A stretch of 64,000 nt of DNA. Origin: Bilophila sp964369665 (GTDB lineage: Bacteria; Desulfobacterota; Desulfovibrionia; Desulfovibrionales; Desulfovibrionaceae). This document shows, piece after piece, positions 1-9,180 of the stretch. The DNA lies in assembly GCA_964369665.1 (NCBI GenBank), contig CAYJFS010000002.1:371132-435131 (forward strand), given 5' to 3'. How positions within the stretch are numbered: the stretch's first letter is position 1; each line of letters starts with the position of its first letter. The position numbers and the translations under genes were made by a program. A model generated the notes under the pieces. That model did not search any database. It was not told the origin of the DNA and was given only the letters and a program-made list of their open reading frames with translations.

Positions 1-1
1 T

Positions 2-997
2 CTTGCAGCTTGGAAATTATGGAATAGAGATATTCCATCTGCTATGAAGTTAGCACAACAGTTTATTGATCAGAATCCAGGCTCTCCTTACTCTAAAAGG
101 GCAGAAGAGATTATATTACGAGGTTTTGATCAGTCTTTTGCATTAGCACTTCAAGAAGAAAACTATGAGCGTATATTATCTCTTTGGGAAAAATATCCAT
201 ATGTTCAGTTAGTTTATAAAAATATGAGAGATGATCTCCGTGTGGCACTTGCAAGAGCTTACTTAAATCGTGGTAATGAGGAAAAAGGTATGGATATGCT
301 TGAGCCGTTTTTAGGTACACCACAAAATCCTACATACGGTGATTATACATATAATTTATACCTTGCTCGGTATTTACGAAATGGGAATTGGGATAAAATC
401 CTTGAACTTGGAGAGAAAGTTGCTCATTGGAATTTGCCTACCTCAGCACGTGTACAGTTAGATTATGCAATGGCTATTGCAGCAGAGAATCTTGGTTTAG
501 GTAGTAAAGCTTTACCACTATGGAAAAAGTTATATCAAAGAGAAGATATCCCTTTATATCAGAAAGCTTATGCAACATATTTTATGGCCCGAGATGCAGA
601 GCGCCGTAGAGATTTAGATGCTGCATATAAGTTAAATATGGATACATTAAAATTATTTTTGACATTAGAAGAAGAGCGATCTGATAAAGCCGATGCTGAG
701 CGAGTACGTGAATCTATTGCAGCACTTATGGATGTTACTGAAGTAGCCAATCGTTTTGCAGAGGCTCTTGATTGGGCGGATAAATATGCACCTTTTGTTT
801 CAAATACGTCACCTGATTATGCAGGATTTCTTTTTCGTAAAGCACGATTACATCGAAAAATGGGTAATTTAGACAAATGGAAGCAGCTTTTAGAGGAAAT
901 TATAAAACGTGAACCAGAGAGTGTGTTTGGGAAAATGGCTGCTTCTGAGCTAAGAACGCAAGAAGTTTCAAGAGATTTAAATAGATTTACTCAGTAA
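2..997 (+). CDS. TPR-like repeat protein, C-terminal part (5' end outside window)
   Basis: The frame is open from base 2, so the first in-window ATG at 44 is internal and the gene begins left of the window. About 330 residues are visible. They are almost all helical, in tetratricopeptide-like pairs (for example 'YTYNLYLARYLRNGNWDKILELGEKV' spaced like TPR/Sel1 helices, and a late 'FLFRKARLHRKMGNLDKWKQLLEEII'). No enzymatic motif or membrane segment is visible in this part. TPR proteins generally act as protein-binding scaffolds; the partner is unknown. It converges on the HD-GYP gene, with 45 bp between stop codons and no hairpin in the gap. Confidence 0.7.
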   Translation, partial: LAAWKLWNRDIPSAMKLAQQFIDQNPGSPYSKRAEEIILRGFDQSFALALQEENYERILSLWEKYPYVQLVYKNMRDDLRVALARAYLNRGNEEKGMDMLEPFLGTPQNPTYGDYTYNLYLARYLRNGNWDKILELGEKVAHWNLPTSARVQLDYAMAIAAENLGLGSKALPLWKKLYQREDIPLYQKAYATYFMARDAERRRDLDAAYKLNMDTLKLFLTLEEERSDKADAERVRESIAALMDVTEVANRFAEALDWADKYAPFVSNTSPDYAGFLFRKARLHRKMGNLDKWKQLLEEIIKREPESVFGKMAASELRTQEVSRDLNRFTQ

Positions 998-1042
998 TAT
1001 ATAAATATGTATTTTTTGAGTTAATAATGTTTTTAATGTTTT

Positions 1043-2089
1043 TTATTTAGTAGGAGAAGGCATACCTTGAATAAGTTTTTCTTCTAATACACCAGTAGCA
1101 TATGCACTTAATAAAGGAGTAGTGAATGTTGATGCATACCGTTTAGCATCATTTGCAAGTTGTTGCACAGCTATTTTGGGAGGTATAGCTTCGGCATATG
1201 ATCTTTTTGTAATCATAGCTGAAAAAGAGTCTGCTACAGCACACAGTTTGCCAAAGTTACTTATGTTAGGTTCAGTAAGCTTATTAGGATAGCCAGATCC
1301 ATCAAGGCGTTCATGATGTTCCATTGCTGCTTGTGTCATCTCTTCAAAGCCAAGGTTGAGTTTTTGTATCATTTTAGAGCCAAGAAGAGGGTGTAGCTGA
1401 ATTTTATCTTTTTCTTCATTTTTTAATGGTGTTGTTTTTTTTAGAATAAAACTTGGTATTTTACTCATGCCAATATCATGAAGCATGAGTCCTAGTAGCG
1501 ATTTTTCTATAGTTTTCTTTTTTAATTTATTAAAATCATTTGTCTCAAACAACAACCATGTGCCTACAAAAAGACTATTAAGAGAATGTTGAACAAGTGT
1601 GTGTTCTGTATATAGCCTTCTCATAAAAAGTTTTATTTTATGTTTATCTTGTAAGATAAATTCTATAAAAACCATAAGATCATTAAGCAATAATTCAAAA
1701 ATAGCTGATACAGGTTGATTTATAAAGTTTAATAGACGCATATGCAGAGCTCTTATAATAATATCAGTTGCTTCAGCTTCTTTGAAGTTTTTATCAAGAA
1801 GGACTAAATCTACTTGATTAATAATATGTTCAGAGTAGATAGGGTGGTCAGTCCGTGAAACAAAGAGCAGTCCTTCATGACAAAGTTCATGAATTTTTTC
1901 TATTTGTTCATTTGTTAGACGGGTATCTTTACGGCTATAAGGGTAAAGCTTAGCAATGTCTTCACGAAACTGGAATAGATCAACAGGAGGCCTATATTTA
2001 TGAAAACTATTAAGAATTTCTTGACTTATTTGGTAATATTCTTCTGAAACATTCATTGGGATATTACTGGATTTTTTATGTTTTTGCAT
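1043..2089 (-). CDS. HD-GYP domain protein, probable cyclic-di-GMP phosphodiesterase
   Basis: A 348-residue protein with a C-terminal HD-GYP domain. The HD dyad is in 'LMLHDIGMSKIP' (H204-D205) and the extended signature 'HHERLDGSGYP' lies at 258-268, so both hallmark motifs are intact. The family hydrolyses c-di-GMP at a two- or three-metal centre. The first 160 residues are helical and of no recognised family, probably a sensory or dimerisation part. There is no transmembrane segment, so it is likely cytosolic. It starts 4 bp after the stop of pyruvate kinase on the same strand, so the two are probably co-transcribed. Activity is inferred from the motifs. Confidence 0.85.
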   Translation of the reverse strand: MQKHKKSSNIPMNVSEEYYQISQEILNSFHKYRPPVDLFQFREDIAKLYPYSRKDTRLTNEQIEKIHELCHEGLLFVSRTDHPIYSEHIINQVDLVLLDKNFKEAEATDIIIRALHMRLLNFINQPVSAIFELLLNDLMVFIEFILQDKHKIKLFMRRLYTEHTLVQHSLNSLFVGTWLLFETNDFNKLKKKTIEKSLLGLMLHDIGMSKIPSFILKKTTPLKNEEKDKIQLHPLLGSKMIQKLNLGFEEMTQAAMEHHERLDGSGYPNKLTEPNISNFGKLCAVADSFSAMITKRSYAEAIPPKIAVQQLANDAKRYASTFTTPLLSAYATGVLEEKLIQGMPSPTK

Positions 2090-2093
2090 GACG

Positions 2094-3518
2094 CTATTTC
2101 CTATAAATCTTTACAAGGTTTGTGCCTCTAAACTTGGATTGATTTATAGAAGGAGCTGATGATTGTCCTGCAGTAATAACGACATTATCATTATGCTTGA
2201 ATAACTTACTTATTTCTATGAATTTTTCGGTTCGTGTTAGATGTCCTTCTGATGTTTCAGGTAAGTATTGTGGTATGACGCCCCAAGAAAAATTAAGTCT
2301 TTTTAGTGAGGAAATATTTGGCGTAAGTGCATAAATAGGTTGTGGTGGTTTACATGCAGAAAGATGGCGTGCTGCTGTTCCTGTCATAGTATGTGTAACA
2401 ATAGCTTTAGCAGAATCTTTTTCTGCAAGTAGGCATGCAGCATATGCAAGAAATTTTGCTGTTGTTTTGCTTTCTTCTGGTCTTTTAATATGCTGGTCTT
2501 CAGACATGAGTTCTTCAGCTTTTGTTGTGATTTCTTCCATAAACTTAACTGTTTCTACAGGATAGTTACCTATAGCAGTTTCTTCAGATAACATAACACA
2601 ATCAGCACCATCAAGTACAGCATTGGCAACGTCTGTTGTTTCTGCACGAGTAGGTATAGGGTTTGTTACCATAGATAAGAGCATTTGTGTTGCTACAATA
2701 ACAGGTTTTGAAGCTTTATTACATGCCTTAATAATTCTTTTTTGAATGGTTGGAAGTTCTGGTAGTGGGCACTCAATACCTAAATCACCTCTTGCAACCA
2801 TAATAATATCAGTTTCTTTAAGTATTTCATCAAGGTGATTGAGAGCATTACGACGCTCAAGTTTTGCTATTACAGGTATATCATAGCCATTATCACGAAT
2901 AATACGTTTTACTTCATAAATATCTTCTGGTGTTTGAACATAAGAGACAGCAACAGCATTAACACCAAGTTTAAGACCATCCATAAGATCATTTTTATCT
3001 TTTTCAGTAATAGCAGAGAGTTTAATATTTTTACCTGGAAGTGATAATCCTTTACGAGATGTAATGATACCACTACTTTGTGCCATTATAAGAAAAGTAT
3101 TATCTGGATATTGCTCTTTGACACAAAACTGTAATGTTCCATCAGCTAAAATAATTTCGTCATGTGTTTCAAGTTCAGCTAAAACTTCCTTATGATCAAA
3201 AGGAATATAAGGATAGAGTTCTTTTTTTTTCTCTGTTGGTCCAAGATAAAGAAGATCTCCTTTAGTAACTGAAATAGATGTATTTCCAGGAAGAAGGCCT
3301 ATTCTAATTTTAGGACCAGATAGGTCTTGCATAATAGTGATGGGTATATGAAATAGTTGTTCTAAAGTTCTTATTGTTGCAATAAGATTTGTGAAAGTTG
3401 TTCTATCACCATGAGAAAAATTAAGACGAAAAATGCGTACTCCAGCTTCAATTAATTGGGAAAGGATATCAGTTTGATTAGATGACGGTCCTATAGTCGC
3501 AATAATTTTTGTTTTCAT
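2094..3518 (-). CDS. pyk: Pyruvate kinase
   Basis: Catalyses phosphoenolpyruvate + ADP to pyruvate + ATP, the last step of glycolysis, in the cytosol. The N-terminus 'KIIATIGPSS' is the classic family start. Later come 'LNFSHG', the metal-binding stretch 'IMVARGDLGIECP' and 'VATQMLLSM...PTRAETTDVANAV', followed by a C-terminal domain ending near 'VVITAGQS'. I chose the ATG at 3518 (474 residues) because homologues begin at this Met; an in-frame upstream ATG at 3554 adds 12 residues but has no better ribosome site. The gene is divergent from mraZ and followed directly by the HD-GYP gene. Confidence 0.93.
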   Translation of the reverse strand: MKTKIIATIGPSSNQTDILSQLIEAGVRIFRLNFSHGDRTTFTNLIATIRTLEQLFHIPITIMQDLSGPKIRIGLLPGNTSISVTKGDLLYLGPTEKKKELYPYIPFDHKEVLAELETHDEIILADGTLQFCVKEQYPDNTFLIMAQSSGIITSRKGLSLPGKNIKLSAITEKDKNDLMDGLKLGVNAVAVSYVQTPEDIYEVKRIIRDNGYDIPVIAKLERRNALNHLDEILKETDIIMVARGDLGIECPLPELPTIQKRIIKACNKASKPVIVATQMLLSMVTNPIPTRAETTDVANAVLDGADCVMLSEETAIGNYPVETVKFMEEITTKAEELMSEDQHIKRPEESKTTAKFLAYAACLLAEKDSAKAIVTHTMTGTAARHLSACKPPQPIYALTPNISSLKRLNFSWGVIPQYLPETSEGHLTRTEKFIEISKLFKHNDNVVITAGQSSAPSINQSKFRGTNLVKIYRK

Positions 3519-3620
3519 AAAAAAGATTGTTATCAGTGGGCATGTTTCTGTCAAGAAATTTCAATAAGTTATTGATAAATTTTATGCATAACTCTTGACA
3601 TAGAAAATGAAATAAACCAA

Positions 3621-3660
3621 AAGTGAAAGGAAGTGGAAATTTGTGGAGAAATGTGGTAAT
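3621..3660 (+). promoter_or_regulatory. Probable MraZ operator: four GTGG-like repeats at 10-bp period
   Basis: Four consecutive 10-bp units begin AAGTGA, AAGTGG, TTGTGG and ATGTGG, so GTG(G/A) occurs at 3623, 3633, 3643 and 3653, exactly one helical turn apart. They end about 43 bp before the mraZ start. MraZ proteins of E. coli and mollicutes are known to bind TGGG/GTGG direct repeats with this spacing upstream of their own operon, so autoregulation of the dcw cluster is inferred. A -35-like TTGACA lies at 3595-3600, but no convincing -10 follows at 16-18 bp. Confidence 0.7.
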
Positions 3661-3702
3661 TTAAATTCATAGATTTTGGGAAATATTTTTTTGAGGGAAA
3701 CT

Positions 3703-4152
3703 ATGCAGTTTAGAGGTCAGTCATATAGGAATCTTGATCCTAAAGGACGCCTTATTCTTCCTCCAGATTATCGAGATGTTTTGGAAGAGCTTTCTCTGGA
3801 GAGTAGTTTTGTTTTGACTACTTATGACAGTTGTATTGTTGGTTATCCTGAACAGCAATGGTTAGAGCTTGAAGGAAGTTTTTCTAAATTGAGGAATAGT
3901 TCAAAAAGAATTCGTGACTTTCGTCGTCTTTTTCTTGGTGGTGCTGAGAAACAATCTTTAGATGCACAGGGTCGTGTTAGACTTTCACGTGCACATATAG
4001 AATATGCACGTCTTTCTCATGAAATTGTAGTTTTAGGTCAAGGTGATCATTTTGAAATATGGGATCAAAGTAGATTTAGAGCTTTATTAGATCAAGATTT
4101 TGATGATGTAGCAGTTGAGCTTGTAGAAAGTGGTATAGAGTTTCCTTTATAA
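3703..4152 (+). CDS. mraZ: MraZ transcriptional regulator of the dcw cluster
   Basis: A 149-residue protein with two tandem AbrB-like MraZ repeats. Each carries the DxxGR(L/V) signature: 'LDPKGRLILPPDYR' early and 'LDAQGRVRLSRAHIEYA' in the second half. MraZ forms ring oligomers and represses its own operon through upstream repeats. The ATG at 3703 is preferred because GAGGG sits 5 bp upstream; the frame is open from a TTG at 3676 but that has no such site. It is the first gene of the cluster, 89 bp before rsmH, with the matching repeat array directly upstream. Confidence 0.93.
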   Translation: MQFRGQSYRNLDPKGRLILPPDYRDVLEELSLESSFVLTTYDSCIVGYPEQQWLELEGSFSKLRNSSKRIRDFRRLFLGGAEKQSLDAQGRVRLSRAHIEYARLSHEIVVLGQGDHFEIWDQSRFRALLDQDFDDVAVELVESGIEFPL

Positions 4153-4241
4153 ATAAGGAGTGACAATACATTTAGGTATAGTTGTATTGCTTAATAGCCT
4201 CATGTGGACACTTTATACATTATGTTTAGGAGCAGCTTCAT

Positions 4242-5288
4242 ATGAGTAGAGCAGTCCAAGATATGAAGGATTTGAATACACATTATTCAGTACTTCTTCA
4301 AGAGACAGTATCTATGCTTCAACCTAAACCTGGCGGAAGATACTTAGATGGTACAGTTGGTCTAGGTGGACATGCTTTTGCTATACTAAAGGCAGCAGGT
4401 AATGATGCTAAGTTGTGTGGCTTAGATCAAGATAAAGATGCACTTAGAATTGCAAGAGTGAAATTAAAGCCGTTTGGAAATAATGTTCACTTAATACATA
4501 CTCAATATAGTCGCTTTGCTTTAATATTAGAAGAATTAGGTTGGGATTACTTAGATGGAGCAGTTCTAGATGTGGGTATTTCTTCACTACAGATAGATAC
4601 ATCTAATAGAGGTTTTAGTTTTTTATCTGATGGTCCTCTTGATATGCGTATGGATCAGAGTTCAAAAGCTTTATCGGCGTTAGAACTTATTAATAAAAGT
4701 AAGGAACAAGCATTACAAAAAATTATTGCTCAGTATGGTGAAGAGCCTCAGGCATATAAAATAGCAAAGGCTATTGTTACAGCTAGAAAAAGTAAGTCAA
4801 TAGAAACAACAAAAGAACTTGCATCTATAATAGAGAAGGCATATCCAGCACAATGGAGGTATACAGCACGAAATCATCCAGCAACTCGTACCTTTCAAGC
4901 TATTCGCATAGCTGTGAATAATGAGCTTGATGAGTTGCATCATTTTTTTAGTACGATTTTGTCATATATCATACCTGGAGGAAGGATTGCAGTCATTTCT
5001 TTTCATTCATTAGAAGACAGGATTGTTAAACAATATATGAAAGCTTGGTCACAAAGTTGTATTTGTCCAGTATCAATACCTGTATGTGTTTGTAACCATA
5101 AACAAGAGGCAAAAATTTTAACAAAAAAGCCTATTATTCCTACAGAAACAGAAGTTTTAGAAAATACTCGTTCTAGGAGTGCTAAATTAAGGGTAGCAGA
5201 AAAGTGTATACCAGATGAAGTAGAAGAGATTTCTTCTAAAGAACGTTATGAACAGAAAAGATTAAAGAAGTTTATTAACGAACTGTAA
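4242..5288 (+). CDS. rsmH: 16S rRNA (cytosine-1402-N4)-methyltransferase
   Basis: RsmH/MraW uses S-adenosylmethionine to methylate N4 of C1402 in the ribosomal decoding centre. Visible family blocks are 'HYSVLLQETV' at the N-terminus, the SAM loop 'DGTVGLGGHA', 'LDVGISSLQID', 'GPLDMRMD', 'RNHPATRTFQAIRIAVNNEL', 'VISFHSLEDRIVK' and the C-terminal 'NTRSRSAKLRVAE'. The length of 348 residues is a little over the usual 310-320, with an extra lysine-rich tail. AGGAG lies about 10 bp before the ATG; a second ATG at 4263 is a possible alternative. Second gene of the dcw cluster. Confidence 0.95.
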   Translation: MSRAVQDMKDLNTHYSVLLQETVSMLQPKPGGRYLDGTVGLGGHAFAILKAAGNDAKLCGLDQDKDALRIARVKLKPFGNNVHLIHTQYSRFALILEELGWDYLDGAVLDVGISSLQIDTSNRGFSFLSDGPLDMRMDQSSKALSALELINKSKEQALQKIIAQYGEEPQAYKIAKAIVTARKSKSIETTKELASIIEKAYPAQWRYTARNHPATRTFQAIRIAVNNELDELHHFFSTILSYIIPGGRIAVISFHSLEDRIVKQYMKAWSQSCICPVSIPVCVCNHKQEAKILTKKPIIPTETEVLENTRSRSAKLRVAEKCIPDEVEEISSKERYEQKRLKKFINEL

Positions 5289-5299
5289 AGGCTAAGTAT

Positions 5300-5587
5300 A
5301 TGAAGAAAGATGTATCATTAAGGTGGAGGTTTGGACTTACTGTATCTATTTTTTTTAGTATAAGTATGGGCCTTTGCCTTATATGGTTAAGCATAGGATG
5401 TACAGATAAAGCCTATACTATTAGAAAGTTTCAGCAAGAACTTGCTTATCGTGTATCGTTTAAAAACAAGTTAGAAGTGGAAAAGGAACGATTGCTTGCA
5501 CCATTTGAACTCACTCGTAAAGCACAAGAATTTGGTATGCATGAAGCTAAGGCAGGGCAAATAAGAAAAATATCTAACCCAAGATAA
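5300..5587 (+). CDS. ftsL: FtsL-like bitopic division protein
   Basis: A 95-residue protein with a short basic N-terminus, one membrane segment at about 10-33 ('FGLTVSIFFSISMGLCLIWLSIG') and then a helical, coiled-coil-like periplasmic part ('AYRVSFKNKLEVEKERLL') ending in a basic tail. FtsL sequences diverge strongly, so identification rests on size, topology and position between rsmH and ftsI, where ftsL is found in most dcw clusters. FtsL bridges FtsB/FtsQ and FtsW/FtsI at the septum. It starts 12 bp after rsmH and ends 52 bp before ftsI. Confidence 0.75.
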   Translation: MKKDVSLRWRFGLTVSIFFSISMGLCLIWLSIGCTDKAYTIRKFQQELAYRVSFKNKLEVEKERLLAPFELTRKAQEFGMHEAKAGQIRKISNPR

Positions 5588-5639
5588 AAATGTACATGAA
5601 GTATTTTGGATGTATGAATTATAGTAAATAAGGATCAAT

Positions 5640-7733
5640 ATGTCTTATTTAGGAAAAGCATACGGGTGTCGTAAAAAAGATATTAAAAAGACCTATCATA
5701 AAAATGCAGGTAGACACCGTTTTAGAGCTAATTATATTGATTGGAGCTCTTTTAGATTTTGCTGTATAGCAATAATCTTTTGTGCTGTTTGGGGAGGCTT
5801 ATGGATCCGTGCAGGATATATTCAGCTTTGGGAAGGGAATAGTTTAGCAGAAAAAGCACGACGTCAATATGTTTCATTAGAAATAGTATCAATTCCTAGA
5901 ATAACTATTACTGATCGAAATGGCCAGGTGTTAGCAAAAAGTGTTGAATGTTACTCTGTGTATGCAGATCCCCTTCAAGTGGAAGATAGCTCAAGAGCCG
6001 TTACATTACTTGCAGAATATTTGGGAGAGAGTCAAGAAAAGTATAGAAAGCTTCTTAGTAAGTCAGGTCGTTTTGTTTGGCTTAAACGGCATATTGATGA
6101 TGCAACAGCTATGGCTATTCGTCATGCAAAAATACCTGGTATTATGTTAGTAAAAGAATATGAGAGAGTGTATCCTTATAAGCAAGTAGCAGGTCAGCTT
6201 TTAGGTTTTGTTGGCGTTGATGGCATAGGCCTTGAAGGCATTGAGCGTACATTTAATGAATATTTGAGCACTGTTGAAACTAAGCAATTTGTACAAAAGG
6301 ATGCTTCAGGGAGAAAATTCTATATAAAAGGTATGGATTCAGAAGAAATGCAAGGTGCAGATCTTCAACTTACTATTGATACACAAGTGCAGTCTATTGC
6401 TGAAGATAGTGTCGCTCAGATGGTAGATACTGTTGAAGCTAAATGGGGTGGAGTTTTAATAGCCGATGTAAAAACAGGTGAAGTTTTAGCATGGGCACAA
6501 TATCCTTTTTTTAATCCAAATACATACCGTCAACATAAACCTATAGATTATAGGAATCGTTTGGCATTAGATGCTTTTGAGCCAGGATCAACATTTAAAC
6601 TATTCCTTGTTGCGGCAGCTCTTGAAGAAGGTGTTATTACAAAAGATACTATTTTTGACTGTGAGAATGGTCTTTGGAAGATAAAAAGTGCTGTTATTCG
6701 TGATGACGGTATTCCTCAGAAAGAACTTACTGTAAGTGAGATTTTACGTTATTCTAGTAATATTGGTTGTGGTAAAATTTCTTTAGAGCTTGGTGCACAG
6801 CGGTTCCATCAATACCTTGTAAAACTAGGTTTTGGTCAGCCTGTTGGTTTAGATATTGCTGAAGGTAGAGGTATTTTGAGGCGTCCTCGTGATTGGAGTG
6901 AGACAGATCTCATTTCAACAGGTTTTGGTCAAAGTATTTCAACTACTACTGCACAGTTAGCACAAGGGTTTTTGACTATTGCTAATCATGGCATATATAA
7001 GCCTATAAAAATTGTAATGAATAAAGATTTATTTCAGAAAGAATCAAAGGAAACACAAATTTTTTCTAAAAAAATAAGTAGTAATCTTCTTGAAATGATG
7101 TGTAATGTTGTCAGTTTAGGAACAGGAAAAAGAGCAAAAATTTCTGGTGTTTCTATAGCTGGAAAAACAGGTACATCTCAAAAAGCTGACAAAACAGGTA
7201 AGTATGGTCAGGAGCGAATAGCCTCTTTTGTGGGTATTTTCCCAGCTGAAGAACCTCAGTATTTAGTCCTTGTTGTTATTGATGAGCCAAATACTAAGAG
7301 ATATGGTGGGCTCATAGCAGCACCTGTTTTTCGTAACGTTGCTACTAAAATGATGGCTTACTATGGATCTTTACCAGATCCAAATGGATTTGTAGCTCAT
7401 GTAGATAAAAAACAGCTACATTATAAAAGAGAAGCAGCTATTTTGGCTTTAACAAGAGATACACAAGAAGCAGTTAAAGAAGTCCCTATAAAGACTGAAG
7501 TACGTAAGAAAATAGTTTCTCAAAAGCCTCGAGAAATATATATAGATGCAGATATTCCTGATGTTACAGGTAAAACTATTCGTAAAGCTATGGAAATTTT
7601 TGTACGTAAAGGGCTTGTTCCAGAAGTTAAGGGTCAAGGTACTATTGTTGTTAAACAAGAGCCAGAGCCAGGAACAACAATTACAGATCAAAAATCAGGT
7701 CAGAAATATATTCTTTGGCTTTCGGAGAAATAA
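5640..7733 (+). CDS. ftsI: Septal peptidoglycan transpeptidase FtsI (PBP3 type) with PASTA domain
   Basis: Class B penicillin-binding protein that cross-links septal peptidoglycan. After a basic cytoplasmic N-terminus there is one membrane segment (about 38-57), a PBP dimerisation domain ('RITITDRNGQVLA' at about 88-100) and a transpeptidase domain with all three motifs: S317-T-F-K320, S372-S-N374 and K509-T-G511. A C-terminal PASTA domain (about 645-697, 'IPDVTGKTIRKAMEIFVRKG') is present, as in many deltaproteobacterial and Gram-positive enzymes but not in E. coli. Length 697. AAGGA is upstream of the ATG. The next gene starts one base after the stop. Confidence 0.95.
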   Translation: MSYLGKAYGCRKKDIKKTYHKNAGRHRFRANYIDWSSFRFCCIAIIFCAVWGGLWIRAGYIQLWEGNSLAEKARRQYVSLEIVSIPRITITDRNGQVLAKSVECYSVYADPLQVEDSSRAVTLLAEYLGESQEKYRKLLSKSGRFVWLKRHIDDATAMAIRHAKIPGIMLVKEYERVYPYKQVAGQLLGFVGVDGIGLEGIERTFNEYLSTVETKQFVQKDASGRKFYIKGMDSEEMQGADLQLTIDTQVQSIAEDSVAQMVDTVEAKWGGVLIADVKTGEVLAWAQYPFFNPNTYRQHKPIDYRNRLALDAFEPGSTFKLFLVAAALEEGVITKDTIFDCENGLWKIKSAVIRDDGIPQKELTVSEILRYSSNIGCGKISLELGAQRFHQYLVKLGFGQPVGLDIAEGRGILRRPRDWSETDLISTGFGQSISTTTAQLAQGFLTIANHGIYKPIKIVMNKDLFQKESKETQIFSKKISSNLLEMMCNVVSLGTGKRAKISGVSIAGKTGTSQKADKTGKYGQERIASFVGIFPAEEPQYLVLVVIDEPNTKRYGGLIAAPVFRNVATKMMAYYGSLPDPNGFVAHVDKKQLHYKREAAILALTRDTQEAVKEVPIKTEVRKKIVSQKPREIYIDADIPDVTGKTIRKAMEIFVRKGLVPEVKGQGTIVVKQEPEPGTTITDQKSGQKYILWLSEK

Positions 7734-7734
7734 A

Positions 7735-9180
7735 ATGAGTACATATAGACTTGCTGAGCTTGAAGCTGACTTGAAAAAACAGCCTAAAGATATTTACACA
7801 GATTCACGTATGGTTAAACCAGGCTCCATTTATATAGCTCTTTCAGAAAAAAGTTCAGATAGAGCATCTTTTATTATAGATGCAGTTTCTCAAGGTGCAG
7901 CTTCTGTTGTATGTTGTTCTGAGGATGAAAAATTTTGTGGTACAGCAAAGGCCATACTTGTTAAAGATCCAAGGCAGGCTCTAGGTAGGTTAGCACAAAT
8001 TATTTATGGAACAGAATCATTATCCTTTCCTGTTATTGGTGTAACTGGAACAAATGGAAAAACAACTATAACATATCTATTAGACTATATCTTTACTATG
8101 CATAGTAAAAAAACTGGTGTGTTAGGTACCATTGCTTATCGTTGGCCAGGCCATTTTGAGAATGCATCACTTACTACTCCTAGTTGTTTAGATTTGCATA
8201 GAATTTTAGGAAAAATGGATTCAGGTGGTGTAGATATAGGGTTCATGGAAGTTTCTTCACATGCCTTAGATCAACAACGTGTAGCAGGTATTTGTTTTTC
8301 AGGAGCAATATTTACAAATCTTACTCAAGATCATCTTGATTATCATTCAAATATGGAGGACTATTTTTTTGCAAAAGCTAAGCTTTTTTTAGAATATCCT
8401 CATAAAGATAAATTTATGGCTATTTCCACAGATAACTCTTGGGGTGAAAAGCTTGCACAACTCCTTTCTAACCCTGTTTGTTTTGGCCTTAAAATTCAGA
8501 AAAATAGAACACGGTATTTATCAGGGACTATTCTTTCTTCTACGAGTAAAGGTTTACAACTAAAGATGTCTTTTGAAGGAGAGCACTGGGAAATGGCATC
8601 ACCGCTTATTGGTGCACATAATGCTGAAAATTTGTTAGCTACACAAGCATTAAGCTTACAGTTAGGTATTCAGCCAAAAGCTTTTTCTGCCTTTGAATCG
8701 TTTCCTGGCGTTCCTGGAAGGCTTGAACGTATTACTAATAATCAAGGTTTAGATATCTTTGTAGACTATGCACATACACCTGATGCTCTTTATAATGTTC
8801 TTGCAAGTTTAAAGAGTCTTGGTTTCAAAAGAGTTATTACTGTCTTTGGTTGTGGTGGTGATAGAGATCGTGCAAAAAGACCACTTATGGGTAAAGCAGT
8901 GTCTAAATTTTCTGATGTAGTTATTGTAACGTCTGATAACCCTAGGACAGAAGATCCAGATGCCATTATTTCTGAAGTGTTACCTGGCTTGAATAGTGTA
9001 AAAAAGGTTATTACAGACTCTGATAGGGAACATGCTATAGAAAAAGCTGTAAATATTTTAGGTTCTGGGGATGTTTTGTTGGTTGCAGGTAAAGGCCATG
9101 AAGCTACACAGCAAATAGGTCATGAAAAATATCCGTTTAGTGATCAAGCTGTTATTAGGAAGATTTTAGGATGCATGTAA
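7735..9180 (+). CDS. murE: UDP-MurNAc-tripeptide synthetase (meso-DAP adding)
   Basis: ATP-dependent ligase adding the third residue to UDP-MurNAc-L-Ala-D-Glu. Mur ligase landmarks: substrate-binding N-terminus with 'DSRMVKPGSIYIAL', P-loop 'GVTGTNGKTT', central 'VSSHALDQQRV', and C-terminal 'VDYAHTPDAL'. The specificity loop reads 'SDNPRTEDP'; DNPR is the known signature for meso-diaminopimelate, so Gram-negative-type peptidoglycan is expected. The ATG at 7735 (481 residues) follows the ftsI stop by one base, with GGAGAA upstream. The frame is open back to 7546, but that extension lies inside ftsI and is rejected. Confidence 0.95.
   Translation: MSTYRLAELEADLKKQPKDIYTDSRMVKPGSIYIALSEKSSDRASFIIDAVSQGAASVVCCSEDEKFCGTAKAILVKDPRQALGRLAQIIYGTESLSFPVIGVTGTNGKTTITYLLDYIFTMHSKKTGVLGTIAYRWPGHFENASLTTPSCLDLHRILGKMDSGGVDIGFMEVSSHALDQQRVAGICFSGAIFTNLTQDHLDYHSNMEDYFFAKAKLFLEYPHKDKFMAISTDNSWGEKLAQLLSNPVCFGLKIQKNRTRYLSGTILSSTSKGLQLKMSFEGEHWEMASPLIGAHNAENLLATQALSLQLGIQPKAFSAFESFPGVPGRLERITNNQGLDIFVDYAHTPDALYNVLASLKSLGFKRVITVFGCGGDRDRAKRPLMGKAVSKFSDVVIVTSDNPRTEDPDAIISEVLPGLNSVKKVITDSDREHAIEKAVNILGSGDVLLVAGKGHEATQQIGHEKYPFSDQAVIRKILGCM

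Noticed and set aside
3595..3623. TTGACA as a full mraZ promoter
   Set aside because: No -10 element at 16-18 bp; kept only as a note in the operator entry.
4164..4189. 7-bp inverted repeat (CAATACA/TGTATTG) between mraZ and rsmH
   Set aside because: Weak stem with a 12-base loop and no T run; not convincing as a terminator or attenuator.
7546..7734. Upstream extension of murE inside ftsI
   Set aside because: The murE family start, ribosome site and position fit the ATG at 7735.
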